Position numbers and translations under genes: made by a program
Shown: positions 11,529-24,719 of the stretch, piece after piece
Position numbering within the stretch: the stretch's first letter is position 1
How the letters are laid out: every line of letters begins with the position of its first letter
The notes under the pieces: generated by a model
Database searches by the model: none
The model's input: the letters and a program-made list of their open reading frames with translations, nothing else
What the model was told of the DNA's origin: nothing
Source: Dactylis glomerata
Taxonomy: Eukaryota; Streptophyta; Magnoliopsida; Poales; Poaceae
Length of the DNA: 64,000 nucleotides
Direction of reading: 5' to 3'
Assembly (NCBI GenBank): GCA_007115705.1
Contig: QXEO01002089.1
Coordinates: 683,598 to 747,597, forward strand

Positions 11529-11968
11529 TGGCACTTGCGGAAGTTTTTTTGGGAAAAACGCCGATTGATTTAGGGTCCAGGCTTCAGAATGCTTAATATA
11601 AGCGGAGAGGCGGCATCAGAGGTGGACCAGGGGGCCCACACCACCCCCTAGCACGGCCAGGAGGGGGCATGCCAGCCCTAGGTGTGGCTGCTCCCTGGCC
11701 CCACTCCGGTTCTCAATTTGTCTTCGTCTTGTCTCCAGGAAAAATAGGAGGTTTGGGCTTCATTTTGTCCAATTCCGAGAATATTTCCTGTGTAGATTTT
11801 CTGAAACACAAAATAGCAGAAAACAGGGAACTGGCACTGTGGCATCTCATCAATAGGTTAGTTCCGGAAAACGCATAAAAACTCGATGAAGTGTAACAAA
11901 ACACAAAGCAAATCGTGCATAAACAAGCATGGAGTATAAAAAATTATAGATATGTTTGAGACATATCA
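11529..11968 (-). repeat. Partial Athila LTR Z (5' part)
   Basis: The minus strand begins TGATATGTCTCAAACATATC at 11968 and follows the LTR for about 440 bp before LTR Y starts at 11528. LTR Y and Z lie head to tail. Z is bounded on the right by the polypurine tract of the next internal region, so it is the 3' LTR of the element that continues to 24719. Confidence 0.75.
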
Positions 11969-13662
11969 AGCATCCCCAAGCTTAAGTCCTTCTCGTCCTC
12001 GAGTAGGTAAGTGATAACAAAACAATAATTTTTGAGGTGACATGCACCAACACAATCTTGATCAACGATGTAAAGCATTGAGTGCTGAGATCAAAGTACT
12101 CTAAACATGAGCATAAAAGACATAATCTTGACAATAAAACTTAGCAACCATGTTATAACATGAACAGTAACACAAACAAAAGATCATGAGTAATAATGCA
12201 TTGAAAGTCAAGTGTGTGTTTCAACCATATAGAAAAACATAGCAAAGTGGTTTTCAGCTTGTCCTTCATGGAATAGCAAAACATAAATGCATAGGACACC
12301 TTCAAGTTTAAGAGGGCGACTAGATACAAGTAATTTAAGAACAAGCAAAACCATAATCATGAATCAATCAATTTTTTTTTTGGAACTATGCACATTAAAC
12401 TCAGAATGAAAACTATGGTCTCTTAGAAGGTGCATAAAGGTAGAAGGTGGAGACTCAACAAAAAAGTAAAAGAAAGGCCCTTCGCAGAGGGAAGTAGTGA
12501 TTGCAAGTTTGATATACCTCCAAAAATTATGATACTTACTAGCTTTGAGCTCTCATTGCCCCCATCATAGGCATCTTGAGTGGTTAAAGTTAATGCCAGT
12601 ACAATTATGAAGCATAAGCATAACAAATCATAAGTTGAAAATCTCATGTCCCGTAAAGTATGAATACCCAAACCTCATGCTACTCGACTTAGGTCCCAAG
12701 CAAGTTCTTGTCATTATAAGCATATATGTATCATCGAGAACGCCAATGGGGTACCTCTTGCATGATGACATGGAACGAGCCCACATCAAAATGACAAGGC
12801 CAACTGACAATGAACACCTCTGCATCTCTTTTATTTACCATGGGTATAGCTTTTTATTTTGAGATGCGTCGTCGAATGTTCACTATGGGCATGCTGTAAA
12901 TTTCCACCATGAATGATGCATGGATTAGATTAGCGGCCCAGGCATTTCTCTAACACATATACAAGCTCCATGAGCTCACAAGTTTCCAACTTATTTCATA
13001 TCACAGGTATCGATAAATAAAAGATCACGATATCAACTAAATGAGAAAAAGTGCAATGTTGAAAGCTTGCCCCATGACGGCATGGCTGGGCTAACTTCCA
13101 ACTTACAACTTGTAAGCATAACGTCAACATAAGAGAGCCACAATGGTCAAATTTATTAAAAGAAAGAAATGTAAAGTGTGATGTCAGGTTCGTGAGAGCT
13201 TTACTGACTAATTTTCACATAACACAAAAAAGTTGAATTTGAAGGATAGATAAAAGCAAGACAAATGTGCTTGGAATAGCAAATTGCTAATAGTTAAATA
13301 TAGTGGACACATTGGAAAACTTGGTTTTTGGGAGTTGGATGCACGAGAAGTATTCCCTCTCAGTACAAAATGAAGGCTAGCAAAAGACTGGGAGCGACCA
13401 ACTAAGAGAGCAATAACGGCCATAATCATGCATAGCGACAAAACATCATTAACCGAAGCATAAAGTGGTATCACGAGTCAAAAACCAAATGATCATAGAG
13501 GCTTATGGCAACCTGTTAGAGTCAAACATGTTGTAAGCATGCGCCAAGTCAACCCAAATAAAGCATCAAAGGAGAAAACAACAATAATATGCTCCCATAT
13601 AACAAAAACAACGCACGATTCTTTCAAAGGTACGTTAAGCAATCTCAGTCATTTGAGACAAG
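11969..13662 (-). mobile_element. Athila element Z, internal 3' non-coding region, part 1
   Basis: It begins with the minus-strand polypurine tract TAAGCTTGGGGATGCT (11969-11984) beside LTR Z. It is AT-rich, homologous in its first 500 bp to the X internal region, and has no convincing ORF. It is interrupted at 13663 by the copia element; the last five bases (13658-13662, ACAAG) are the target-site duplication. It resumes at 22335. Confidence 0.75.
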
Positions 13663-15388
13663 TGAAGGGTTTCACAGCATAGTAAATAAAAAATTTCCTA
13701 TGGATGCGAACAAGAAAGCCAAGATCTAATCTAGGAGATGTAATCAACGAGAGAGGTAGATGAGATCTTCATACCCTTGAAGATATCGCACAGCGGAAAT
13801 GTTCAAGAGAACGTGGTTGACATAGTCGTACTCGCCGTCTCCTCCTCGCGATCCGATCCGATCCTGCGCCGCAAGTGGCGGCGCCTCCGAGAGTTGCACA
13901 CGTACGATGCAGCGACGTCTCCTCCTTCCTTGGTCCAGCAAGTATGGTGGAGAGATAGATTGGATCAGCAGCACGACGGCGTGGTGCTTTATGGTGGAGA
14001 GTTTCTGCGGCAGGGCTTCGCCTACGCGCAGTCGCGAGAGAGAGAGAGGTGGAGGGCAGCAGCTGGCCGGCGGCTAGGGTTGGAGTGGGAGGGGGCTGCG
14101 CCCCTGCCCCCCCTTATATGGGGGGCAGGCCGGCTGCCTTGGCCCCTCCTCCAAGCCCTAGGGCGGCGGCCAGGGGGAAAGAGTAGGGGGCAAGTCTTCC
14201 CCCCCCCTTCTGGATGGTTCCCCTAGGGTTTCCCCTAGGGCTGGCCGGCTGGGCCTTTGGGGCCTTGTGCGCCTGGCCCAAAGTGGACAGGGCACTTCCC
14301 CTTAGGCCCACCCAGGCCTCCGATAAGTGGGCTCACGTTGGTCCCACTCCGTAACCTTCTAGAACCTTCCGGTACAATACCGATAAACTCCGAAACTTTT
14401 CCGGAATCCAAAAACTGCTTTCCTTTATATGAATCTTATTCTCCGGACCATTCCAGAACCTCTCGTGATGTCCTGGATCTCATCCGAGACTCCGAACTAA
14501 AACTCATAAACCAATTATCCATTCTATCCTAGCGTCGATGCATGTTAAGGGTGTGACCCTACGGGTTCGAGAATATGCAGACATGATCTTCTATCAATAA
14601 TCAACAGCGGGATCTGGAAACCCATATTGACTCCCACATATTCATCAATGATCATATCAGATGAACCACGATGTCAGGATTCAATTAATCCCATATATGT
14701 ATTCCCTTCGTCATGCGATATTTTACTTGCCCGAGATTCGATCGTCGGTATCGGCATACCTAGTTCAATCTCGTTCACAGCAAGTACTTTACTCGTTCCG
14801 TAATCCGATATCACTTTGTGATTAACTCCTTAACCACGTGCTTGCAAGCGATGTTGATATCAATTACTGAGTGGGCCCGAAGCATATCTCTCCGACTCGG
14901 GAGGGACAAATTCCATCTTGATACATACAACCCAACAAGTACTTTCCGATCACCTGAGAGACACCTTTATGATCACCCTCACATAGGATGACGTTTGATG
15001 ACCTCAAAGCTTTCTTCCGATACCAGGGAGTTATATTATCTCATGGTCTAAGGAATACAATACTTGACATAGGAAAAGCTTCACAAAGATGAACACGATG
15101 ACACGATCTAATTCCTCTGCTTTATTTGGGTCTGTCCATCACATCATTCTCCTAATGATATGATCTCATTATTAATTGACAACTCATGTCTATGGTTAGG
15201 AAACCTTAACCATCATTAATCAATGAGCTAGTCCATAGAGGCGTACTAGGGACACGGTGTTGTTCATAAACCACACAAGTAGTAAAGTTTCCGCTTAATA
15301 CAATTCTAGCATGGAATATAAACATTATCATGAACAAGAATTATAATAATAACATCTTTATTATTGCCTCTAGGGCATAATTCCAACA
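13663..15388 (-). repeat. Copia 3' LTR
   Basis: 1726 bp, bounded by TG...CA on the element strand. GC-rich R/U5 part at 13800-14300, AT-rich U3 part at 14600-15388. Differs from its partner by about 37 substitutions plus short indels in a GA repeat (14026) and C runs (14107 and 14200). Confidence 0.95.
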
Positions 15389-15402
15389 GTCTCCCACTTG
15401 CA
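15389..15402 (-). promoter_or_regulatory. Copia polypurine tract
   Basis: The element strand reads TGCAAGTGGGAGAC immediately before the 3' LTR, the standard PPT of Angela-type copia elements, priming plus-strand DNA synthesis. Confidence 0.9.
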
Positions 15403-15415
15403 CTAGAGTCAATAA

Positions 15416-18400
15416 TCTAGTTTACATCCGGTAACAATCTAACACCCATGGCATTAAGGTGCTGATCATGTTTTGCTCGTGGAAGAGGTTTAGTCAACGG
15501 ATCTGCGACATTCAGATCCGTATGTACTTTGCTAATCTTCAGATCTCCATCTGATATATAATCTCGAATTATATGGAAACGATGGTTGATGTGCTTGGTT
15601 TTTGGATGATATGGCGCCAGTGTTGTCGTACAATATCTCCAGTGGGTCCAAGGCATTTGGAACCACACCAAGCTCAGTGATGAAGTTTCTGATCCAAACT
15701 CCTTCACTTGATGCTTCCGAAGCAGCCATGTATTCCGCTTCTGTTGTAGATCCCGCGATCATGCTTTGCTTGCAGCTTCTCCAGCTCACAGCTCCACCAT
15801 TCAAAATATAAACGTATCCTGTCTGAGATTTAGAATCATCCGGGTTGGTGTCGAAGCTAGCATCGATGTAACCTTTTACGACGAGCTCCTCATCACCTCC
15901 ATAGACCAAGAACATTTCTTTAGTCCTATTTAAATACTTTAGGATGTTCTTTACGGTTGTCCAGTGTTCCACTCCTGGATCACTTTGGTATCTGCTCGTC
16001 AAACTAAGAGCATTGGACACATCTGGTCTAGTACATAGCATGGCATACATGATAGAACCTATGGCCGAGGCATATGGCACTTTGCTCATAGTATCTCTAT
16101 CTTTTACCGTAGCTGGACACTGAGCTTTGCTCAATATCTTACCTGACAACATGGGCAATGAACCTTTCTTTGCTTTATCCATTCTGAACCTCTACAGAAC
16201 TTTGTCCAGGTATGTACTTTGGCTTAAAGCTATTAGGCGTCTTTCTCTATCTCTATAGATTTTGATGCCTAATATATAAGCAGCTTCTCCTAGGTCTTTC
16301 ATTGAAAAACATTTATTCAAATAACTCTTCACATCGTTAAGCATGTCGATGTCATTTCCAATAATCAATATGTCATCCACATATAGTACTAGAAATGTCA
16401 CCGAGCTCCCACTCACTTTCTTGTAGATACAAGCTTCGTAGCAATTTGGAACAAATCCAAAACTCTTGATCACTTGATCAAAACGAAGGTTCCAACTCCG
16501 AGATGCTTGCTTCAGTCCATAAATGGAACGCTAAAGTTTGCACACCTTATTAGCATCCTTAGGATCGACAAAACCTTCGGGCTGCATCATATACAACTCT
16601 TCATCAATGTTGCCATTGAGGAACCCAGTCTTGACTTCCATCTGCCATATTTCATAATCATGAAATGCAGCAATTGCTAATAAAATCCGAATGGACTTAA
16701 ACATCGCTACGGGAGAGAAAGTCTCATCGTAGTCAACACCTTGAACTTGCCGAAAACCTTTTGCGACAAGCCGAGCTTTATAGACAGTGATATTACCATC
16801 CGTGTCCGTTTTCTTCTTGAAAATCCATTTGCACTCAACGGCCTTACGGTCGCTAGGAGGGTCCACCAAAGTCCACACTTGGTTTTCGCTCATGGATCCC
16901 AATTCGGATTTCATGGCCTCTAGCCATTTCTCAGAGTCTGGGCTCATCATCGCTTCCTCATAGTTCGCAGGTTCACTATTGTCTAACAACAAGATGGTTA
17001 AGACAGGGTTGCCGTACCATTCAGGAGTGGCACGTGACCTTGTCGACCTGCGAAGTTCAGTAGTAGCATTGTTCGAAGTTTCATGATCCTCATCATTAGC
17101 TTCCTCTCTTGTTGGTGCAGGCGGCGCCGGAACAATTTCGGGTGCTGCGCTACTCTCCAACTCGAGAGAAGGTTCAATAACCTCGTCTAGCTCTACTTTC
17201 CTCCCACTCACTTCTTTCGAGAGAAACTCCTTCTCAAGAAAGGATCCGTTCTTAGCAACAAACACTTTGCCTTCGGATCTGTGGTAGAAGGTATACCCAA
17301 TCGTTTCCTTAGGGTATCCTATGAAGACGCATTTCTCCGCATTGGGTTCGAGCTTGTCCGGCATCAACTTCTTGACGTAAGCTTCGCATCCCCAAACTTT
17401 AAGAAACGACAACTTAGGTTTAGCACCAAACCATAGTTCATACGGTGTCGTCTCAACGGATTTAGATGGTGCCCTATTTAAAGTGAATGCAGCGGTTTCT
17501 AATGCATAACCCCAAAATGATAACGGCAAATCTGTAAGAGACATCATTGATCGCACCATATCTAATAGAGTTCGATTCCGGCGTTCAGACACACCATTGC
17601 GCTGTGGTGTTCTGGGTGGCGTGAGTTGCGAAACGATTCCGATTGCTTTAAGATGCGTGAGAAAATCATAACTCAAATACTCACCTCCACGATCGGATCA
17701 CAGAAATTTAATTTTCCTGTTACGATGGTTTTCCACTTCGTTCTGAAATTCTTTGAACTTTTCAAACGTTTCAGATTTATGTTTCATTAAATAGATATAC
17801 CCATATCTACTTAAGTCATCAGTAAAAGTGAGAAAATAGCGATATCCACCGCGCGTCGAAACACTCATTGGTCCGCACATATCGGTATGTATGATTTCCA
17901 ATAAGTCCGTTGCTCGCTCCATTATTCCGGAGAACGGGGTTTTGATCATCTTGCCCATGAGGCATGGCTCGCACGTGTCAAATGATTCAAAATCAAGAGA
18001 CTCCAAAAGTCCATCAGAATGGAGTTTCTTCATGCGTTTTACACCAATATGACCTAGACGGCAGTGCCACAAATAAATTGGATTATCACTATCTACTTTG
18101 CATCTTTTAGCCTCAATGTTATGGATGTGCGTTTCATTGCTTTCGAGATTCAGAAGAAATAAACCATTCACAACAGGTGCATGACCATAAAAGATGTTAT
18201 TCATATAAATAGAACAACCATTATTCTCAGATTTAAATGAATAACCGTCTTGCAATAAACACGATCCAGATATAATGTTCATGCTCAACGCAGGCACATA
18301 ATAACACTTATTAAGGTTTAAAACTAATCCTGAAGGTAAAACTAAGGAGAGCGTGCCGACGGCCATCACATCAACTTTTGATCCATTGCCAACGCGCATC

Positions 18401-19377
18401 GTCACTTCATCCCTTGCTAGCCGCCGTCTATTCCGTAGCTCCTGTTTCGAGTTACAAATATTAGCAACTGAACCAGTATCATATACCCAGGCACTACAAC
18501 GAGCGCTAGTAAGGTAGACATCAATAACATGTATATCAAATATACCTTTGATGGTGCCAGCCTTCTTGTCTGCTAAGTACTTTGGACAGTTGCACTTCCA
18601 GTGACCCTTGACCTTGCAATAGAAGCACTCAGTGTCCGGCTTAGGTCCAGACTTGAGCTTCTTCTCAACAGGGGCAACGCGCTTGCCGCTGCCTTTCTTG
18701 AAGGGTCCCTTTGCACCCTTAGCTTTCTTAAAGCTAGTGGTCTTGTTGACCATCAACACATGATTGTCTTTCTTGATATCCACCTCCGCAGCTTTAAGCT
18801 TAGCGAAGAGCTCAGTGATCGTATCAGTGGAACCAATTTGATTGTGAGTAACTACAAAACCTTTGTAGCTAGGAGGGAGTGATTGCAGAACTCTGTCAAT
18901 CTTGAGCTCCTCTGGAATCTTGCAGTCCGGTTGCTCAAGGCGTTGAGTGTAGCCCGACATCTTAATGGCGTGCTCACTAACGGAACTCCCTTCCTCCATC
19001 TTGCAGTTAAAGAACTTCTCAGAGATCTCATATCTCTCAGAACGGGCTTGAGTCTGAAACATGGTTTTTAGTTCCTCAAGTATCTCAAAAGGCCCGCGGT
19101 ACTTCTCAAAACGATTTTGAAGTTCTGGTTCCATAGAAAATAGCATGGTACTCATAATCGCATCACAATCATCTCTGCGAGCATTGAAGTCAGCAAGTTC
19201 TTCAATTTTCGCTGTTGCAGCAGGGGTGTCACCTAGCGCTTTGTCAAGTACATAGGCTTTGTGTCCGCCAGCGAGAATGATTCTCAGATTGCGGAACCAG
19301 TTGGTGAAGTTAGACCCATTGTTTTTAAGCTTTTCTTTCTCAGCAAAAACGTTGAAGTTGAAGTTGGACTTAGCCAT
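15416..19377 (-). pseudogene. Copia gag-pol polyprotein, disabled
   Basis: One frame of about 1320 codons starting MAKSNFNFN at 19377. Order on the element strand: gag; one CCHC zinc knuckle (CFYCKVKGHWKCNC, near 18590); protease with DTGS (near 18475); GAG-pre-integrase HHCC (HCRLGH...CEPC, near 18060-17965); integrase with D in HTDMCGP, D in SDRGGEY and E in SERRNRT; reverse transcriptase with YVDD near 16375; RNase H ending LLPDVN. Breaks: TGA at 17698-17700 just before the SDRGGEY aspartate; TAG at 16531-16533 in the RT before RSIYGLKQ; TAG at 16192-16194; and a short deletion with frameshift near 15610 that removes the usual AQAKEP segment of RNase H. The first RT catalytic motif reads MEVKTGFLNG, with Glu where the family has Asp. 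The three stops look like C-to-T changes (CGA or CAG ancestors). Not able to encode a working polyprotein. Confidence 0.93.
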
Positions 19378-20588
19378 TTGATCTACAACATAGCAAGTAC
19401 AATTTAGACTAAGTTCATGATAACTAGTTCAACTTTAATCAAATTACTAGATGAACTCCCACTAAATTCAACATCCCTCAAGTTGTTTAGTGAACACGAT
19501 CCAAATTCACCACACCTAATCCGATATTCATGAGAAGAGATGTGGTTTCAATGGTGGACAACTAAGTGTCGATCATATCATTCATATGACTCATGTTTAA
19601 CCTTTCGGTTCGTGTGTTCCGAGGCCATGTCTGTACATGCTAGGCTCGTCAAGTCAAACCCAAGTATCTCCGCGTGTGCAAAACTGGCTTGCACCCGTTG
19701 TATGTGAACGTAGAGTTTATAGCACCCGATCATCACGAGGTGCTTGAAAACGACGAACTTTCGCAACGGCGCATACAAGGGGAGAACACAATTTTATCTT
19801 GATCTTTAAGTGAGGAATCATCTTATAATGCTACCGTCGCGATCTAAGCATAATAAGATACATAAAAGGATAAACATCACATGCATATAATTTTATGTGA
19901 CATGGTATAGCCAATCTCCGCGCCATGATCTCCATCTTGTGCACGCCGGCATGATCTCCATCACTCCACCATGATTGCCTCCACCACGAATAACAACTAC
20001 AACTATTGCTAACTACTTAGCGATAAAGTAAAGCTATTACATGGCGTATAAGAAGTTGACACGCAGGTCATACACAATTATAAAGACAACCATATGGCTC
20101 CTGCCGGTTGTGAACTCATCGACATGCAAGTCATGAAAGATTACAAAACATGATCATTGCATACATCTCAATTCATACACATCATGTCTTGGGCCATACC
20201 ATATCACAAAACACTCCCTGCAAAAACAAGTTAGACGCCTCTACTTTGTTGTTGCATGTTTTACATGGCTTATGGGAGTAACAAGCTAAGAACGATTCTT
20301 ACCTACGGAAAGCCACAACGGTGATATTATGGTTGCTAACATCCATTGTAAATCTCATGACTACTATAGTGAGAGAAACTGGCATCCACCAGCCGCATGT
20401 GTGGAACAAGCCACACGTCAAGTGCGGAGCCGGTCTCGCGAACGAGGTCGCGTAAAGTTGGCCTGGACCGCTTCGATCTCACTATGCCGTGCCATAAGAA
20501 ATACAAAACAAGAGGTTTGCAATAGAAAACATCAATGCCCGCAACAAGCATGTTGCGTTCTACTCGTGAAACACATCTACGCATAGAT
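19378..20588 (-). other. Copia 5' leader (untranslated)
   Basis: About 1.2 kb between the primer site and the gag start; AT-rich with no coding signal. Long leaders with packaging signals are usual in this lineage. Confidence 0.8.
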
Positions 20589-20590
20589 CT

Positions 20591-20603
20591 AGCTCTGATA
20601 CCA
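20591..20603 (-). promoter_or_regulatory. Copia primer binding site (initiator Met tRNA)
   Basis: The element strand reads TGGTATCAGAGCTAGATC immediately after the 5' LTR (one base away), complementary to the 3' end of the initiator methionine tRNA. Confidence 0.92.
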
Positions 20604-20604
20604 C

Positions 20605-22329
20605 TGAAGGGTTTCGCAGCATAGTAAATCAAAAATTTCCTATGGATGCGAACAAGAAAGCCAAGATCTAATCTAGGAGATGTAATCAACGAGAGAGGTA
20701 GATGAGATCTTTATACCCTTGAAGATATCGCACAGCGGAAACGTTCAAGAGAACGTGGTTGACGTAGTCGTACTCGCCGTCTCCTCCTCGTGATCCGATC
20801 CGATCCTGCACCGCAAGTGGCGGCGCCTTCGAGAGTTGCACACGTACGATGCAGCGACGTCTCCTCCTTCCTTGGTCCAGCAAGTATGGTGGAGAGATAG
20901 ATTGGATCAGCAGCACGACGGCGTGGTGCTTTATGGTGGAGAGTTTCTGCGGCAGGGCTTCGCCTACGCGCAGTCGCGAGAGAGAGAGAGAGGTGGAGGG
21001 CAGCAGCTGGCCGGCGGCTAGGGTTGGAGTGGGAGGGGGCTGCGCCCCTGCCCCCCTTATATGGGGGGTAGGCCAGCTGCCTTGGCCCCTCCTCCAAGCC
21101 CTAGGGCGGCGGCTAGGGGGAAAGAGTAGGGGGCAAGTCTCCCCCCCCTTCTGGAAGGTTCCCCTAGGGTTTCCCCTAGGGCTGGCCGGCTGGGCCTTTG
21201 GGGCCTTGTGCGCCTGGCCCAAAGTGGCCAGGGCACTTCCCCTTAGGCCCACGCATGCCTCCGATAAGTGGGCTCACGTTGGTCCCACTCCAAAACCTTC
21301 TAGAACCTTCTGGTACAATACCGATAAACTCTGAAACTTTTCCGGAATCCAAAAACTGCTTTCCTTTATATGAATCTTATTCCCCGGACCATTCCGGAAC
21401 CTCTCGTGATGTCCTGGATCTCATCTGAGACTCCGAACTAAAACTCATAAACTAATTATCCATTCTATCCTAGCGTCGATGCATGTTAAGTGTGTGACCC
21501 TACGGGTTCGAGAATATGCAGACATGATCTTCTATCAATAATCAACAGCGGGATCTGGAAACCCATATTGACTCCCACATATTCATCAATGATCATATCA
21601 GATGAACCACGATGTCAGGATTCAATTAATCCCATATATGTATTCCCTTCGTCACGCGATATTTTACTTGCCCGAGATTCGATCGTCGGTATCGGCATAC
21701 CTAGTTCAATCTCGTTCACAGCAAGTACTTTACTCGTTCCGTAATCCGATATCACTTTGTGATTAACTCCTTAACCACGTGCTTGCAAGCGATGTTGATA
21801 TCAATTACCGAGTGGGCCCAAAGCATATCTCTCTGACTCGGGAGGGACAAATTCCATCTTGATACATACAACCCAACAAGTACTTTCCGATCACCTGAGA
21901 GACACCTTTATGATCACCCTCACATAGGATGACGTTTGATGACCTCAAAGCTTTCTTCCGATACCAGGGAGTTGTATTATCTCATGGTCTAAGGAATACA
22001 ATACTTGACATAGGAAAAGCTTCGCAAAGATGAACACGATGACACGATCTAATTGCTCTGCTTTATTTGGGTCTGTCCATCACATCATTCTCCTAATGAT
22101 ATGATCTCATTATTAATTAAAAACTCATGTCTATGGTTAGGAAACCTTAACCATCATTAATCAATGAGCTAGTCCATAGAGGCGTACTAGGGACACGGTG
22201 TTGTTCATAAGCCACACAAGTATTAAAGTTTCCACTTAATACAATTCTAGCATGGAATATAAACATTATCATGAACAAGAATTATAATAATAACATCTTT
22301 ATTATTGCCTCTAGGGCATAATTCCAACA
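20605..22329 (-). repeat. Copia 5' LTR with promoter
   Basis: 1725 bp, partner of 13663-15388. On the element strand a TATAAG box sits near 21060 within CCCCATATAAGGGG. It drives the (now dead) gag-pol. ORFs in its GC-rich part, up to 188 codons, are LTR sequence and recur in the other LTR. Confidence 0.95.
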
Positions 22330-22334
22330 ACAAG

Positions 22335-23575
22335 TCATGCTACAGCAAAAAACTACTAATCATACTATAAAAATAACATCAAGCATGACATGCAAAAGTC
22401 TAAACCACAGTCTAAACAAGCTCCCATTTGTACCACTATAGGCATGAAACTTTTTTCTCTTTTGCAACACCATTCAACCTTTTTGAAACCACTCTTTAAG
22501 ATGAAAAAAAACATAGACCAGTGGTCTAAATACACCTTGATACAGAGATATAACAAAATCTGAACAAAAATCAAGGCGAAAAATGAAAGCTAAACGCAGT
22601 ACTAGAAAAAGAGAACACTGGTTGAACGAAAAGAGTGAAAACTAGAGTGTTCTTGGCAATGAAAAAGAGCGTGTCTCTCTCCAAAACAAACATGATGTGA
22701 TCCAACCTTTTATTACAGCAAACAAAACAAAAGAAAACTGAAAGCAAAAGTAAAGATGCTCCAAGAAAAATGCATAGAATATGAAGCAATAAAAATAGTG
22801 TCTTGAAAGGTGACCTGATTTTTGCCGATGAAGAAGGGATGCCTCAGGGGCATCCCCAAGCTTTGACGCTTGTACCTCTTGGATATTTCTTGGGGTGACA
22901 TGGGCATCCCCAAGCATGTGCTTTTTTCCATACTTCATCTCATCTCATCACTCCTCTTTCCCTACACTTGAAAACTTCCTTCATACAAAACTTCACACAA
23001 TTCTATTAGCTACATTAGTGTAAGCATGATAGTAAATCTACTCTTTTGGTTCAGTTTCAAACTCAAATATACCATCCATTAAAGCATAAGCTATGGTAGC
23101 AACTTCCTCAAAATTTCCGTGATCAAAAGAACTCAAAAAGAATTCGATCGAGAGGCCAACACAAATGGTGACTGAAATCTGTCAAAATAGAAGAGCTGAC
23201 AAAGATTGATTTTTTTGAGGACCTTCTATTGCTCAAATCGAAAAGTACAAATCTAATATAAGTTTGGAAATAACCTGGGGCATGTGAACAAGAAATCACA
23301 GATCAAAAAGATATTCTGAGAATTTTCACAAATTTTAATGGTGCAGCGCAGAAATCTATTTCAGGACAGCAACTTCCCCAAATCTTACCTTCCTCAAATT
23401 GGAGGTTCTTCTTGGCACAAAACACGAAATAAAAATGATAAGGAGAGGTAATTACAGTAGTAATAACTTCCAAAATTCAACAAAAAAAAATTACTGAAAA
23501 GAAAATATTGGGTTATCTCCCAAGAGTGCTTTTCTTTAACGCGTTTGAGCTAGGCGCAGTAATTTGAGAAGATTC
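22335..23575 (-). mobile_element. Athila element Z internal 3' region, part 2, with PPT-like copies
   Basis: Continuation of 11969-13662 after the copia insertion. AT-rich, no credible ORF. On the minus strand it carries two internal copies of the polypurine motif GCTTGGGGATGCC (22849-22862 and 22902-22916), the same sequence as the terminal PPT at 11969. The block CCCAAGAGTGCTTTTCTTTA (about 23520-23539) is a recurrent landmark in Sabrina-like elements, as far as I remember. Confidence 0.7.
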
Positions 23576-24719
23576 TCACATAAGTACCGGAAAGAACTTG
23601 AAGCAAGAGAGAGCATCAAAAATAAAATACGAAACAAATTTAAATCTAAACCACTTCCTATGAAAAAGAGTATTGTAAAGAGACAAGTCATGAAAGCACA
23701 AAGCAACTAACATAGGAAGGCAAAACAAGTGCAACTTCAAGAATTCCAACAAAAAGAGGGGAAACTTAATAATATTGAGATGCATGAAACCATGTTTCCC
23801 TCTCTCATAATAACTTTCAGTAGCATCATGAATAGAATTAACAATATAACAATCACTTAAAACATCCTTATCATGAGCCATATGCATAAAATAATTAATA
23901 CTCCCCACATGAACATAGTCATTCTTAGCAATCGTAGTAGGACCAAATTCAAGAAAATAATTATTCTCATCACAATAATCATAAAAAATAGGAGGCATAT
24001 TGTAATCATACCTTGTTTTCTCCTCAATGGTAGGTGAACTAAAAATATCATACTCATCATTGTAATCATCATAAGCAATAGAATAGCTATCTTCCAAAGC
24101 GTGTTCATATGTAAACATATCATCAGTGGAAGGAACATGGATAGCACTAATGGTACAACAATTATTAACCTCAACATTTTCAAAATTGGTACCAAAAAGA
24201 TTTTCAGTATCAAAAGTAGAGTGCTTTTCCCAATCATGATCACTACTATAGGTAACAGGCATATGAACATCATCGAGTTCAGATTCATCAAAAACTATAA
24301 TAGGAGCAACATGCTTAGGGGAATATATCATTTCCTCTCTCCTTTTACTCCTCCTCATCCTCTTCTTCTTCTTCTTCTTCTTCTTCTTCTTCTTCCCTTC
24401 TTTAGGAGGGAGAGGCTTGAAAGGAAGCTTCTCCACATAACCTGGTTTACTAACAGAAATGATAGAAGAAACTTTACAGGATTCCTCCTTCTCATTAATA
24501 AGAACAAAACACATATTATTCCTGTCATAGTTTGGCAAAGACTCATCCTTTACAATGTTTTGTATGTAAGTATTTGCAAGGCAATCATTAACAAAGTAAA
24601 GATGACAACCATGTAGGATGCTATTAATATAAAAAACACTCATATCTACCAAAGAAGTTTTTCTTGATAACTCTTCACACCCTAAAAATAAAGTAAGCTC
24701 ATCATGCTGATTGGGAGTG
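23576..24719 (-). pseudogene. Athila extra ORF (env-position protein), 5'-truncated
   Basis: An open minus-strand frame of about 380 codons from the LTR junction at 24719 to the stop at 23576. It lies downstream of where pol would be and upstream of the 3' LTR, the position of the env-like ORF in Athila elements, but I see no signal peptide or fusion-type region. Visible features: a central basic block with a run of eleven lysines followed by RMRRSKRREE (from the CTT repeat), a long acidic middle rich in Asp/Glu/Tyr, and a hydrophobic C-terminal stretch (FPLFLLEFLKLHLFCLPMLV) that could be a membrane segment. The apparent N-terminus (MHKNATKC... ) is antisense LTR sequence from the plus-strand Athila LTR at 24720, so the true start is lost. 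Function unknown. Confidence 0.65.
24361..24396. repeat. (CTT)12 microsatellite inside the ORF
   Basis: A nearly pure trinucleotide run that, read on the minus strand, encodes the lysine run of the env-position ORF. It is in frame, so length change does not break the ORF. Confidence 0.95.

Larger units (their letters stand above)
13663..22329 (-). mobile_element. Complete Angela-type Ty1/copia retrotransposon
   Basis: An 8667-bp element: LTR 13663-15388, PPT, gag-pol, leader, PBS, LTR 20605-22329, flanked by a perfect 5-bp target duplication ACAAG (13658-13662 and 22330-22334). On its own strand it starts TGTTGGAATTATGCCCTAGA and ends ...CCTTCA. LTR length (1.73 kb), start sequence, initiator-Met primer site and the domain order gag, protease, integrase, RT, RNase H place it in the Angela lineage (BARE/WIS/Angela relatives). 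It is full length but coding-dead (three stops and one frameshifting deletion). By hand I count about 37 substitutions in roughly 1720 aligned LTR positions (2.1%). Confidence 0.95.

Noticed and set aside
20686..21252. 188-codon minus-strand ORF
   Set aside because: Lies wholly in the copia 5' LTR and recurs, with breaks, in the other LTR.
23857..24291. 144-codon hydrophobic minus-strand ORF
   Set aside because: Frame shadow of the Asp/Tyr-rich env-position ORF; hydrophobicity arises from reading GAT/TAT-rich codons out of frame.
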